Positions 1-4,643 of a stretch of DNA of 8,618 bases are shown here, piece after piece. Position numbers and translations under genes: made by a program. Position 1 is the first letter of the stretch. Each line of letters opens with the position of its first letter. The stretch lies in assembly GCA_018060305.1 (NCBI GenBank), contig JAGOWF010000110.1:1-8618 (forward strand), read 5' to 3'. Source of the DNA: Pyrinomonadaceae bacterium. Its GTDB lineage: Bacteria > Acidobacteriota > Blastocatellia > Pyrinomonadales > Pyrinomonadaceae. The notes below the pieces were generated by a model, which worked only from the letters and a program-made list of their open reading frames with translations, was not told the DNA's origin and did not search any database.

Positions 1-853
1 CGTCCTCTTCTTCTTCAGGCAGGTCCTCAGATTCCATTTCGGCCCGCTCGTCTTCGCTAAGGTATTCCTTTGGTATAGACGTCAGCGACCCGATCTCGGC
101 ATCGGTTTCCGCCGATATCGCCTCGTCGCCGGCGGCATCCGCCTCGGCAACTCGGCCCTCCGTCCCGATCTGGCGTCCCTCGATGATCGCGTCGGCGATG
201 CGTGATGCGAACAAACGGATCGCACGCAAGGCGTCGTCATTGCCCGGGATGACATGATCGATGCCCTCGGGCGAGCAGTTCGTATCAACGACTGCGACGA
301 TCGGGATGTCGAGCTTGTTGGCCTCTTTGATGGCGATATCTTCCTTTCTTACATCAATTACGAACATCAGATCAGGACGACCGCCCATGTCCTTGATGCC
401 GGCAAGGTTCTTCATGAGCTTTTCGTGCTCACGATCGAGTTGGAGGCGCTCCTTCTTGGTTAGCATCTCCATTCGGCCATCCTCGCGCATCGATTCGATG
501 TCTTTGAGTCGGTTGATCGATTTCTTGACCGTTTCGTAATTGGTTAGAAGGCCTCCGAGCCAGCGGTTGTTCACATAGAACATCCCGCAGCGTTCGGCTT
601 CTTCCTTAATGGCGTCCTGAGCCTGCCGCTTGGTGCCTACGAATAGCACCTTCTGATTCGGTCGTTCCGTGAGCGCCTCCTGCACCCATGCGAGCGAGTC
701 GCGGAACATCTTTTGGGTCTTTTGAAGGTCGATAATATAAATGCCGTTGCGAGCGCCGAAGATGTATTCCTTCATCTTCGGGTTCCAACGGCGGACCTGG
801 TGACCAAAGTGAACTCCTGCCTCGAGGAGTTCTTTCATCGTAACTGTTGCCAA
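1..853 (-). CDS. rpsB: 30S ribosomal protein S2, C-terminus cut by window edge
   Basis: S2 binds the head-platform junction of the 30S subunit and helps recruit S1. The frame is open from 853 to the left edge (284 codons), and residues 6-25 carry the family start MKELLEAGVHFGHQ followed by RRWNPKM. Further S2 hallmarks are the stretches GARNGIYIIDLQKT, VLFVGTKRQAQ and NNRWLGGLLTN. I place the start at the TTG at 851-853. It gives the extra N-terminal residues MATVT common in S2 and sits 10 bases after an AAGGAG Shine-Dalgarno (complement of 864-869), whereas the in-frame ATG at 836-838 is too far away. The last ~50 visible codons form an acidic, Glu-rich tail beyond the S2 fold; S2 is often near 250 residues, so this is an extension. 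It is third in the cluster rplM-rpsI-rpsB, with a 138-bp spacer holding an inverted repeat element. Confidence 0.96.
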   Translation of the reverse strand, partial: MATVTMKELLEAGVHFGHQVRRWNPKMKEYIFGARNGIYIIDLQKTQKMFRDSLAWVQEALTERPNQKVLFVGTKRQAQDAIKEEAERCGMFYVNNRWLGGLLTNYETVKKSINRLKDIESMREDGRMEMLTKKERLQLDREHEKLMKNLAGIKDMGGRPDLMFVIDVRKEDIAIKEANKLDIPIVAVVDTNCSPEGIDHVIPGNDDALRAIRLFASRIADAIIEGRQIGTEGRVAEADAAGDEAISAETDAEIGSLTSIPKEYLSEDERAEMESEDLPEEEED

Positions 854-863
854 AACTATCTAT

Positions 864-869
864 CTCCTT
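864..869 (-). promoter_or_regulatory. Ribosome binding site deciding the TTG start of rpsB
   Basis: The complement reads AAGGAG. It lies 10 bases before the TTG at 851-853 and about 25 bases before the first in-frame ATG, so it favours the TTG start. Confidence 0.7.
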
Positions 870-888
870 GGTTTATGTACTCAACGGA

Positions 889-917
889 ATAACAATTGAA
901 CCAAAGTATTCCGTCAA
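889..917 (-). promoter_or_regulatory. Possible internal promoter for rpsB with overlapping dyad
   Basis: On the minus strand TTGACG (912-917) is followed after 17 bases by TGTTAT (889-894), a moderate sigma70-like match (5/6 and 4/6). A perfect 8-bp inverted repeat, ACGGAATA at 884-891 and TATTCCGT at 907-914, overlaps it. It could be an operator or, on read-through RNA, a leader hairpin just before rpsB. Both roles are inference. Confidence 0.35.
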
Positions 918-918
918 T

Positions 919-984
919 GGTTTTTAGGTCTTACGCCTTCGGTCTTAAGGTCTTTGCGAAGACCGAAACCGAAGACCAAAAACC
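919..984. repeat. Inverted heptamer element between rpsI and rpsB
   Basis: The whole segment folds on itself: GGTTTTT-GGTCTT-type sequence at the outer left pairs with AAGACC-AAAAACC at 972-984, and GGTCTT (949-954) pairs with AAGACC (959-964) around a four-base loop. Read on the minus strand it divides into 7-base units in register, first GGTYTTN-like and then their complements (CCTAAAA, CGTAAGA). It resembles the array at 2341-2551. There is no T-run after the stem, so I do not call it a canonical terminator. Confidence 0.65.
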
Positions 985-991
985 GTATTTC

Positions 992-1384
992 TTAACGTTT
1001 CGAGAACTGGAATCTCGCACGGGCGCCTTTTTGCCCGTATTTCTTACGTTCTTTTTGCCGCGGGTCGCGTGTCACGAGGCCCGCTTTTTTCAGGGTCGGA
1101 CGCAGGTCGCCATTGAATTCGATGAGCGCGCGCGTGATGCCGTGGCGAACGGCGCCGGCCTGGCCGGCGGAACCGCCGCCGTCAACGTTTACGAGGATGT
1201 CAAATTTCTCGGTCGTCTCCGTCAAGTGCAGCGGCTGGCGGATGATCATCTGCAGCGCTTCATTGGGGAAATACGCGTTGAATTCACGCTTGTTGACCGT
1301 GATCGTGCCAGAGCCCGGACGTAGATAAACGCGTGCCGTCGAGGTCTTTCTGCGGCCGGTGCCGTAGTATTGAATATCAGCCAT
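992..1384 (-). CDS. rpsI: 30S ribosomal protein S9
   Basis: S9 is a small-subunit head protein whose C-terminal tail reaches the anticodon stem-loop of P-site tRNA. The 130-residue product has the usual length. It begins with the family motif YYGTGRRKTSTARV, has a central GGGSAGQAGAVRHGI stretch and a basic C-terminus with KKYGQKGARARFQFSKR; the terminal SKR is the universally conserved tail. Start is the ATG at 1382-1384, stop TAA at 992-994. No Shine-Dalgarno is visible before this ATG: the 66-bp gap to rplM is made almost wholly of 7-bp repeats. Translation may depend on coupling to rplM or on an unstructured leader. It lies in one transcription direction with rplM and rpsB. Confidence 0.97.
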   Translation of the reverse strand: MADIQYYGTGRRKTSTARVYLRPGSGTITVNKREFNAYFPNEALQMIIRQPLHLTETTEKFDILVNVDGGGSAGQAGAVRHGITRALIEFNGDLRPTLKKAGLVTRDPRQKERKKYGQKGARARFQFSKR

Positions 1385-1387
1385 AAA

Positions 1388-1450
1388 CAGTAGTCAGTGG
1401 TCAGTAGTCAGTGGTCAGCATGCTGAAAGCTGATCGCTGAGAGCCGACAG
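1388..1450. repeat. Nine-unit degenerate heptamer tract filling the rplM-rpsI spacer
   Basis: From 1388 the plus strand divides into nine 7-base units: CAGTAGT and CAGTGGT alternating twice, then CAGCATG, CTGAAAG, CTGATCG, CTGAGAG and CCGACAG. The tract ends exactly at the base before the rplM stop codon (1451-1453) and starts four bases from the rpsI ATG. Confidence 0.8.
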
Positions 1451-1885
1451 CTAGATCTCGATCGCCTCCGGTTTCTGTGCGGTGTGGCGGTGTTCGGCGT
1501 CGGCGTAAACCTTTAATTTCTTTGCCATTGCCTTGCCGAGTTTGGTCTTGGGCAGCATGCCTTTGACGGCGAGCTCGATGACCTTTTCGGGTTTTTTCTC
1601 GAACATTTCCTTGACCGAGGTCTCACGCAAACCGCCGGGATACAGCGTGTGGCGGCGATAGAGCTTCTGGTCGTTCTTGGAGCCCGTAAACTTTGCGTGG
1701 CGGGCATTTATGACGACGCAGTGGTCGCCCATATCGAGGAACGGAGTCCAGTCAGGATTGTTCTTTCCTGACAGGATTCGTGCGACCTCGGTGGCCAGCC
1801 GGCCGACGGTCTTGCCGCTCGCATCAACAACGAACCACTTACGGCCATTCGCCAGATCCTTGCCGCTCGGAAAATAAGTACTCAT
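1451..1885 (-). CDS. rplM: 50S ribosomal protein L13
   Basis: L13 is an early-assembly protein of the 50S subunit that binds domain II and neighbouring regions of 23S rRNA. The product is 144 residues, normal for the family (about 140-150). Visible hallmarks are KWFVVDASGKTVGRLAT (residues 16-32), a central GDHCVVINA stretch, KLYRRHTLYPGGL and AVKGMLPKTKLG. Start is the ATG at 1883-1885; no clear Shine-Dalgarno precedes it (only a weak GAG). It is the first gene of the minus-strand cluster rplM-rpsI-rpsB and is preceded by a good sigma70-type promoter at 1932-1960, giving a leader of roughly 40 bases. The pairing of rplM with rpsI is one of the most conserved gene orders in bacteria. Confidence 0.97.
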   Translation of the reverse strand: MSTYFPSGKDLANGRKWFVVDASGKTVGRLATEVARILSGKNNPDWTPFLDMGDHCVVINARHAKFTGSKNDQKLYRRHTLYPGGLRETSVKEMFEKKPEKVIELAVKGMLPKTKLGKAMAKKLKVYADAEHRHTAQKPEAIEI

Positions 1886-1931
1886 AACTCAAAACACACT
1901 GATGCGAAATGGTGCAAAAATGCGAACTGAC

Positions 1932-1960
1932 AGGATATCGAAACAAAGTGTGTCGGTCAA
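1932..1960 (-). promoter_or_regulatory. Sigma70-type promoter of the rplM-rpsI-rpsB cluster
   Basis: The minus strand reads TTGACC (1955-1960), a 17-base spacer, then TATCCT (1932-1937). That is 5/6 and 4/6 to consensus at ideal spacing. The predicted start near 1925 leaves about 40 bases of leader before rplM. Position, direction and spacing all fit. Confidence 0.65.
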
Positions 1961-2003
1961 GTCGGGAAAAGCTCAGGGCGCGGCTTATTTGGCCGTTTCT
2001 CCG

Positions 2004-2069
2004 CTTTGCTCCTTGGCGGCTTTGCGGGAAATCCCTCCTCCCAAGCCGCAAAGCCGCCAAGCCGCAAAG
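2004..2069. repeat. Long hairpin repeat upstream of rplM
   Basis: CTTGGCGGCTTTGCGG (2012-2027) is the exact reverse complement of 2046-2061, a 16-bp perfect stem with an 18-base loop. CTTTGC (2004-2009) extends it by pairing with GCAAAG (2064-2069). The arms are rich in GCCGCAAAGC-like units. It lies upstream of the rplM promoter, so it is more likely a dispersed intergenic repeat, or a bidirectional structure, than part of the leader. I see no gene in 1886-2340. Confidence 0.7.
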
Positions 2070-2235
2070 AAAAATGTCGGGGTCGAGGCCGCTGAGCGGT
2101 CGATCAAGCGTGGCGCGCGCGCGTCCCTCGTATGACCAATCATGATTTGGTATGACCCACGCGCATGCAAAACGGACCGTTTTCAGGGACGCGCCGATAT
2201 TGCTTGCAGAGCGGGCAGGCCCGGCATCGTAAACG

Positions 2236-2277
2236 AGTGACAAGTGACAAGTAACGAGTGACAAGTGAAGAGCCGAC
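2236..2277. repeat. Six-unit heptamer tract, AGTGACA type
   Basis: Plus strand units in 7-base register: AGTGACA twice, AGTAACG, AGTGACA, AGTGAAG and a degenerate AGCCGAC. The heptamer differs from those of the other tracts but the period is the same. Confidence 0.75.
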
Positions 2278-2288
2278 GGAACCCCCGC

Positions 2289-2317
2289 TTGACAAAGGTG
2301 AATGGACGTGTTATATA
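2289..2317 (+). promoter_or_regulatory. Orphan sigma70-type promoter facing the heptamer array
   Basis: TTGACA (2289-2294, perfect) is followed after 17 bases by TATATA (2312-2317). No plus-strand gene follows until 3973. Transcription would enter the inverted heptamer array at 2341-2551, so if it is active the product would be a structured noncoding RNA. Function is inferred from the sequence match only. Confidence 0.45.
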
Positions 2318-2340
2318 TGAAACGAACGATCGGAATGGGC

Positions 2341-2551
2341 TTAGGGCTTAGGTCTTAGGTGTTAGGTCTTAGGTGTTAGGTGCTAGGCCCTGGACCAAGC
2401 AAAGACCTAAAACCAAAGACCTAAAACCAAAAACCTAAGACCTAAGACCAAAGCCCAAAGCCCAAAGTCCAAAGTCCAAAGACCAAAGTCCAAAGACCAA
2501 AGTCCAAAGACCAAAAACCAAAAACTAAAAACCTAATACCTAGAACCTAAA
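2341..2551. repeat. Large inverted array of degenerate heptamers
   Basis: Left arm 2341-2389: seven units in register, mostly TTAGGTC and TTAGGTG. A short non-periodic centre (2390-2405) follows. Right arm 2406-2545: twenty uninterrupted 7-base units, starting as CCTAAAA/CCTAAGA, drifting to CCAAAGT/CCAAAGA, and returning to CCTAATA; a hexamer CCTAAA ends it at 2551. The right-arm units are complementary to the left-arm units, so the whole can fold into a hairpin with a long one-sided tail. No spacers of unique sequence are present. The unit resembles heptanucleotide STRR repeats known in filamentous cyanobacteria; I make no claim of relatedness. Confidence 0.9.
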
Positions 2552-2680
2552 CCTATGGGTTGACGGACTTTAGCACTGGCCGATCCTTGAGGCCAGAAAC
2601 CCACGGCTACAATCATCGGCCCGCTACGCGGTCCGCAAACCAGGCGGTGTCGGAGCGCGAGCGCGAATTCTGGCAAATGT
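2552..2680. repeat. Non-coding palindromic segment
   Basis: No gene is visible. CTGGCC (2576-2581) pairs with GGCCAG (2591-2596), and TGGGTT (2556-2561) pairs with AACCCA (2598-2603), giving one nested hairpin. A second small palindrome, CCGC-TAC-GCGG, lies near 2625-2635. The style is that of REP-like intergenic repeats. Confidence 0.5.
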
Positions 2681-2805
2681 ATTGCCGTTGGGTTTAGCCA
2701 ACGGTTAACGGTTCAAACAACTGTCGGGCTTTAGCCCAACCGTCGGGTTGGGCTAAAGCCCGATTCCATTGTCCCGGCCAACCGTTGCCTGAAGGCAACG
2801 GCAAT
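2681..2805. repeat. Three-hairpin repeat element, copy 1
   Basis: About 125 bp, closely repeated at 2923-3048. It contains a GCCGTTGG/CCAACGG hairpin, then a hairpin whose arms are GGGCTTTAGCCCAA and TTGGGCTAAAGCCC (each arm is itself a partial palindrome), then CCGTTGCC-TGAA-GGCAACGG. Both ends carry ATTGCCGTTG and its complement, so the element is bounded by inverted termini. It has no coding capacity I would accept. Confidence 0.85.
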
Positions 2806-2817
2806 AATGCAGCGGCG

Positions 2818-2875
2818 GTAGCGACCGGATTCTTTCAGGCCTAGCTGATTAGCGTTTGAAGAATCCGGTCGCTAC
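2818..2875. repeat. Perfect 17-bp hairpin between the two copies
   Basis: GTAGCGACCGGATTCTT (2818-2834) is the exact reverse complement of 2859-2875, with a 24-base loop. It sits between the two copies of the three-hairpin element and is a separate repeat family by sequence. Confidence 0.8.
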
Positions 2876-2922
2876 TGCTCCCGGTTCTGAATTGAGTGGG
2901 GACACAAACAAGGCAACTCACA

Positions 2923-3048
2923 ATTGCCGTTGGCTTTAGCCAACGGTTAACGGTTCAAATAACTGTCGGGCTTTAGCCCAAAGACCGGGTTGGGCTAAAG
3001 CCCGAGTTGATTGTGGCCAGAAGGCCGTTGCCTGAAGGCAACGGCAAT
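2923..3048. repeat. Three-hairpin repeat element, copy 2
   Basis: It has the same orientation and layout as 2681-2805. Several differences in one arm are matched in the other or fall in loops (for example the AACCGTC/AAGACCG loop), while the stems are kept. That pattern fits a mobile or structurally selected palindromic element. Its right end, GGCAACGGCAAT, continues into the 14-bp tandem array. Confidence 0.85.
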
Positions 3049-3054
3049 GATAAT

Positions 3055-3138
3055 GCCAACGGCAATAAGGCAACGGCAATAAGGCAACGGCAATAAGGCA
3101 ACGGCAATAAAGCAACGGCAATAAAGCAACGGCAGGAG
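3055..3138. repeat. 14-bp tandem array derived from the element terminus
   Basis: Five full units of GGCAACGGCAATAA with minor first-base changes (G/A), plus a degenerate sixth, in strict 14-bp register. The unit matches the terminal bases of the three-hairpin element just upstream. The period is twice seven. It probably grew by slippage from that terminus. Confidence 0.85.
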
Positions 3139-3152
3139 ACACGCGCGGGCAA

Positions 3153-3195
3153 GGTGCCCGCGTTCCGGCGGGCGGGCAGGGGTGCCCGCGTTCCG
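3153..3195. repeat. GC-rich direct repeat
   Basis: GGTGCCCGCGTTCCG occurs at 3153-3167 and exactly again at 3181-3195. Between them is a G-rich segment. It is part of the gene-free repeat mosaic that ends at the Nudix stop codon. Confidence 0.7.
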
Positions 3196-3247
3196 ACGCG
3201 CGTCGCGGATTCCGATTGTTGATGCAAACCGGCGATGGAGCCCTCCC

Positions 3248-3796
3248 TTACGTGCGGGCTAGGGGACACATCGTCTCAGCGGTGAGCAAGCCGACGATGG
3301 TTTTGGCGTCTTGGATCTGGCCGGTGCGGGCCAGGTGGGCGGCTTGGGTTAGGGGAATTCGTTCGATCTGGATCAATTCATCAGGTTCGAGGTTTTGGGT
3401 GGTAGGTGTTAGAGAGGTGGCGAGGAAGATGTGCATCTTCTCGGTCAGGAAGCCGGGTGAGACGTAGAATTCGGCGATCTTTTCTAAATTAGCCGCGGTG
3501 ACGCCGATCTCTTCTTCAAGCTCGCGGCGGGCGGCGGTGAGCGGGTCTTCGCCTGCTTCGAGCGAGCCGGCGGGCACTTCTAACAGATAATCATCGGCAG
3601 GATGGCGGTATTGCCGGACGAGCGCGACGGTGCCGTCATCGAATAACGGCACGATCACGGCGCTGCCTCGGTGGACGACGACCTCGCGTTGGTATTCGAC
3701 GCCGTCTTCAACGACGCGATCGAGCCGAACGTCAAACACGCGGCCGTTGTAGATCGATTCAGATGATTTGATGTCTGGCACTTTCAAACTCGTCAA
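3248..3796 (-). CDS. Nudix hydrolase, ADP-ribose pyrophosphatase type
   Basis: Predicted to hydrolyse ADP-ribose or a similar nucleoside diphosphate sugar to AMP and a sugar phosphate in the cytoplasm. The 182-residue product has a complete Nudix box at residues 77-99: G77, E83, R91-E92, E95-E96 and G98 are all in place, so Mg2+ binding and catalysis should be intact. Upstream are the ADPRase-like ADDYLLEVPAG segment and GSAVIVPLF; downstream is FYVSPGFLTEKMHIFLA, typical of the ADP-ribose pyrophosphatase branch. No ATG precedes the conserved region: the start is probably the TTG at 3794-3796 (in-frame alternatives are TTG at 3785 and GTG at 3779). The C-terminus runs to the edge of the repeat mosaic, and the last ~8 residues may be repeat-derived. 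Substrate within the family is inferred. Confidence 0.9.
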   Translation of the reverse strand: MTSLKVPDIKSSESIYNGRVFDVRLDRVVEDGVEYQREVVVHRGSAVIVPLFDDGTVALVRQYRHPADDYLLEVPAGSLEAGEDPLTAARRELEEEIGVTAANLEKIAEFYVSPGFLTEKMHIFLATSLTPTTQNLEPDELIQIERIPLTQAAHLARTGQIQDAKTIVGLLTAETMCPLART

Positions 3797-3852
3797 TCGT
3801 AGTTTCCAGTTTACGGCTAGTGCGACAAATTGCCGAATTGCCTAACGAAAGT

Positions 3853-3867
3853 GTGGAAATTTACCAC
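3853..3867. promoter_or_regulatory. Dyad GTGG-N7-CCAC upstream of sigma54-like promoter
   Basis: GTGG (3853-3856) and CCAC (3864-3867) flank AT-rich AAATTTA, about 75 bases upstream of the -24 element. A second dyad, TTGGC-N5-GCCAA, lies at 3894-3908. Either could be an activator site. This is only suggestive. Confidence 0.3.
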
Positions 3868-3930
3868 GTTGTTCGCGCCCCGGCGGGCCGGCTTTGGCTC
3901 CAGGCCAATGATCTCGGCTACTTCCTGAAA

Positions 3931-3944
3931 GGCACGCGAATTGC
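3931..3944 (+). promoter_or_regulatory. Sigma54 (-24/-12) promoter candidate for the hemerythrin lipoprotein
   Basis: GGCACG (3931-3936), four bases, then TTGC (3941-3944). The invariant GG and GC are separated by exactly 10 bases, and the match to TGGCACG-N4-TTGC is complete except for the first T. Transcription would start near 3955, immediately before the ribosome binding site, leaving a very short leader. Confidence 0.55.
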
Positions 3945-3956
3945 GCTACGCTATTT

Positions 3957-3963
3957 GAGGAGG
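3957..3963 (+). promoter_or_regulatory. Strong ribosome binding site fixing the lipoprotein start
   Basis: GAGGAGG lies 9 bases before the ATG at 3973. It rules out the longer in-frame reading from the GTG at 3820. Confidence 0.85.
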
Positions 3964-3972
3964 CAATTTAGT

Positions 3973-4569
3973 ATGTTCGTAATTAACAAGGTTCGATTCC
4001 TGGTATTTGTATTGGCACTGCTCCTCGCGGGATGCGCGGGACAGGCAGGCAATCAGCCGCCCGTGGCGGATCGCGGTCAGAACGCAAACGCCCGGCCGAA
4101 TTCGACGCTACCCGAAGGGCAAGCGAAGCTCGGTATTCCAGAGGCGATCGCTGCGGAGCACAAAGAGCTGCACGAGCAGCTTGAGCATGCGATCAAGGCG
4201 GGGGGCAAGACAGGCGATGCGGCCAAGGCGGTCGAGGAACGCCTGAGTGAACATTTTAAGAAGGAGGAAGAATATGCGCTTCCACAGTTGGGCATTCTCG
4301 CCGAACTCGCGGAGGGCCGCATTTCTCCCGAGTTCAAAAAAGCGATCGAGTTTTCGGATAAACTCAAGGCGGAGATGCCGACAATGCGACGGGAGCATAA
4401 GGCCATAGTCGAGGCGCTCGATGCGCTGAAAAAGGCTGCGGCGGCAGAGAATAATAAGCAGGCGGCTGAGTTTGCTGAAAAGCTTGGCCACCACGCTGAG
4501 AACGAGGAGGAGGTGATGTATCCGGCCGCTATTCTCGTCGGTGAATACCTGAAGCTCGCCAGGCCATAA
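3973..4569 (+). CDS. Hemerythrin-domain (HHE) lipoprotein
   Basis: A 198-residue exported lipoprotein with a predicted di-iron four-helix bundle. Residues 1-20 form a lipoprotein signal with lipobox LAGC, so C21 would be lipidated. A Pro/Asn-rich linker (about 22-50) precedes the domain (about 55-195). The metal ligand pattern of the HHE family is visible: H63 (H67 nearby), H94 with E98 (H-x3-E), H142, and H174 with E178 (H-x3-E). The helices are Lys/Glu/Ala-rich. Hemerythrin-like proteins bind O2 or NO, or store and sense iron; which applies here cannot be read from the sequence. The start is fixed by GAGGAGG at 3957-3963 and by the signal peptide. A sigma54-like promoter upstream suggests conditional expression. 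It is divergent from the Nudix gene and 74 bp upstream of the DUF1569 gene. Confidence 0.88.
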   Translation: MFVINKVRFLVFVLALLLAGCAGQAGNQPPVADRGQNANARPNSTLPEGQAKLGIPEAIAAEHKELHEQLEHAIKAGGKTGDAAKAVEERLSEHFKKEEEYALPQLGILAELAEGRISPEFKKAIEFSDKLKAEMPTMRREHKAIVEALDALKKAAAAENNKQAAEFAEKLGHHAENEEEVMYPAAILVGEYLKLARP

Positions 4570-4643
4570 TGCCGCCTGTGATCTGATAGGGCATTTTGCG
4601 GTTGTGTTATAAAATTGCGTCGTTATAGACCCGCGAGGAAAAT

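Noticed and set aside
919..984. Canonical Rho-independent terminator after rpsI
   Set aside because: The stem is strong but no T-run follows it on the minus strand, and rpsB continues in the same direction.
1839..2264. Minus-strand open frame of 141 codons overlapping the rplM start
   Set aside because: It runs out of phase over rplM, the promoter, the 2004-2069 hairpin and the AGTGACA tract; the composition is that of repeat DNA.
2341..2551. CRISPR array
   Set aside because: Units are 7 bases with no unique spacers, and no cas genes are nearby.
2341..2551. True telomere or chromosome end
   Set aside because: The heptamers recall eukaryotic telomere repeats, but the array is internal, degenerate and inverted, with ordinary genes on both sides.
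2973..3269. Minus-strand open frame of 98 codons across the 14-bp array and GC-rich repeats
   Set aside because: Its sequence is a translation of tandem repeats (recurring CRCLIAVALLPLP), overlaps palindromic elements, and has no ribosome binding site or domain.
3820..3972. Longer N-terminus of the hemerythrin protein from the GTG at 3820
   Set aside because: It would bury a clear lipoprotein signal and ignore GAGGAGG placed 9 bases before the ATG at 3973; the segment also holds the sigma54-like promoter.
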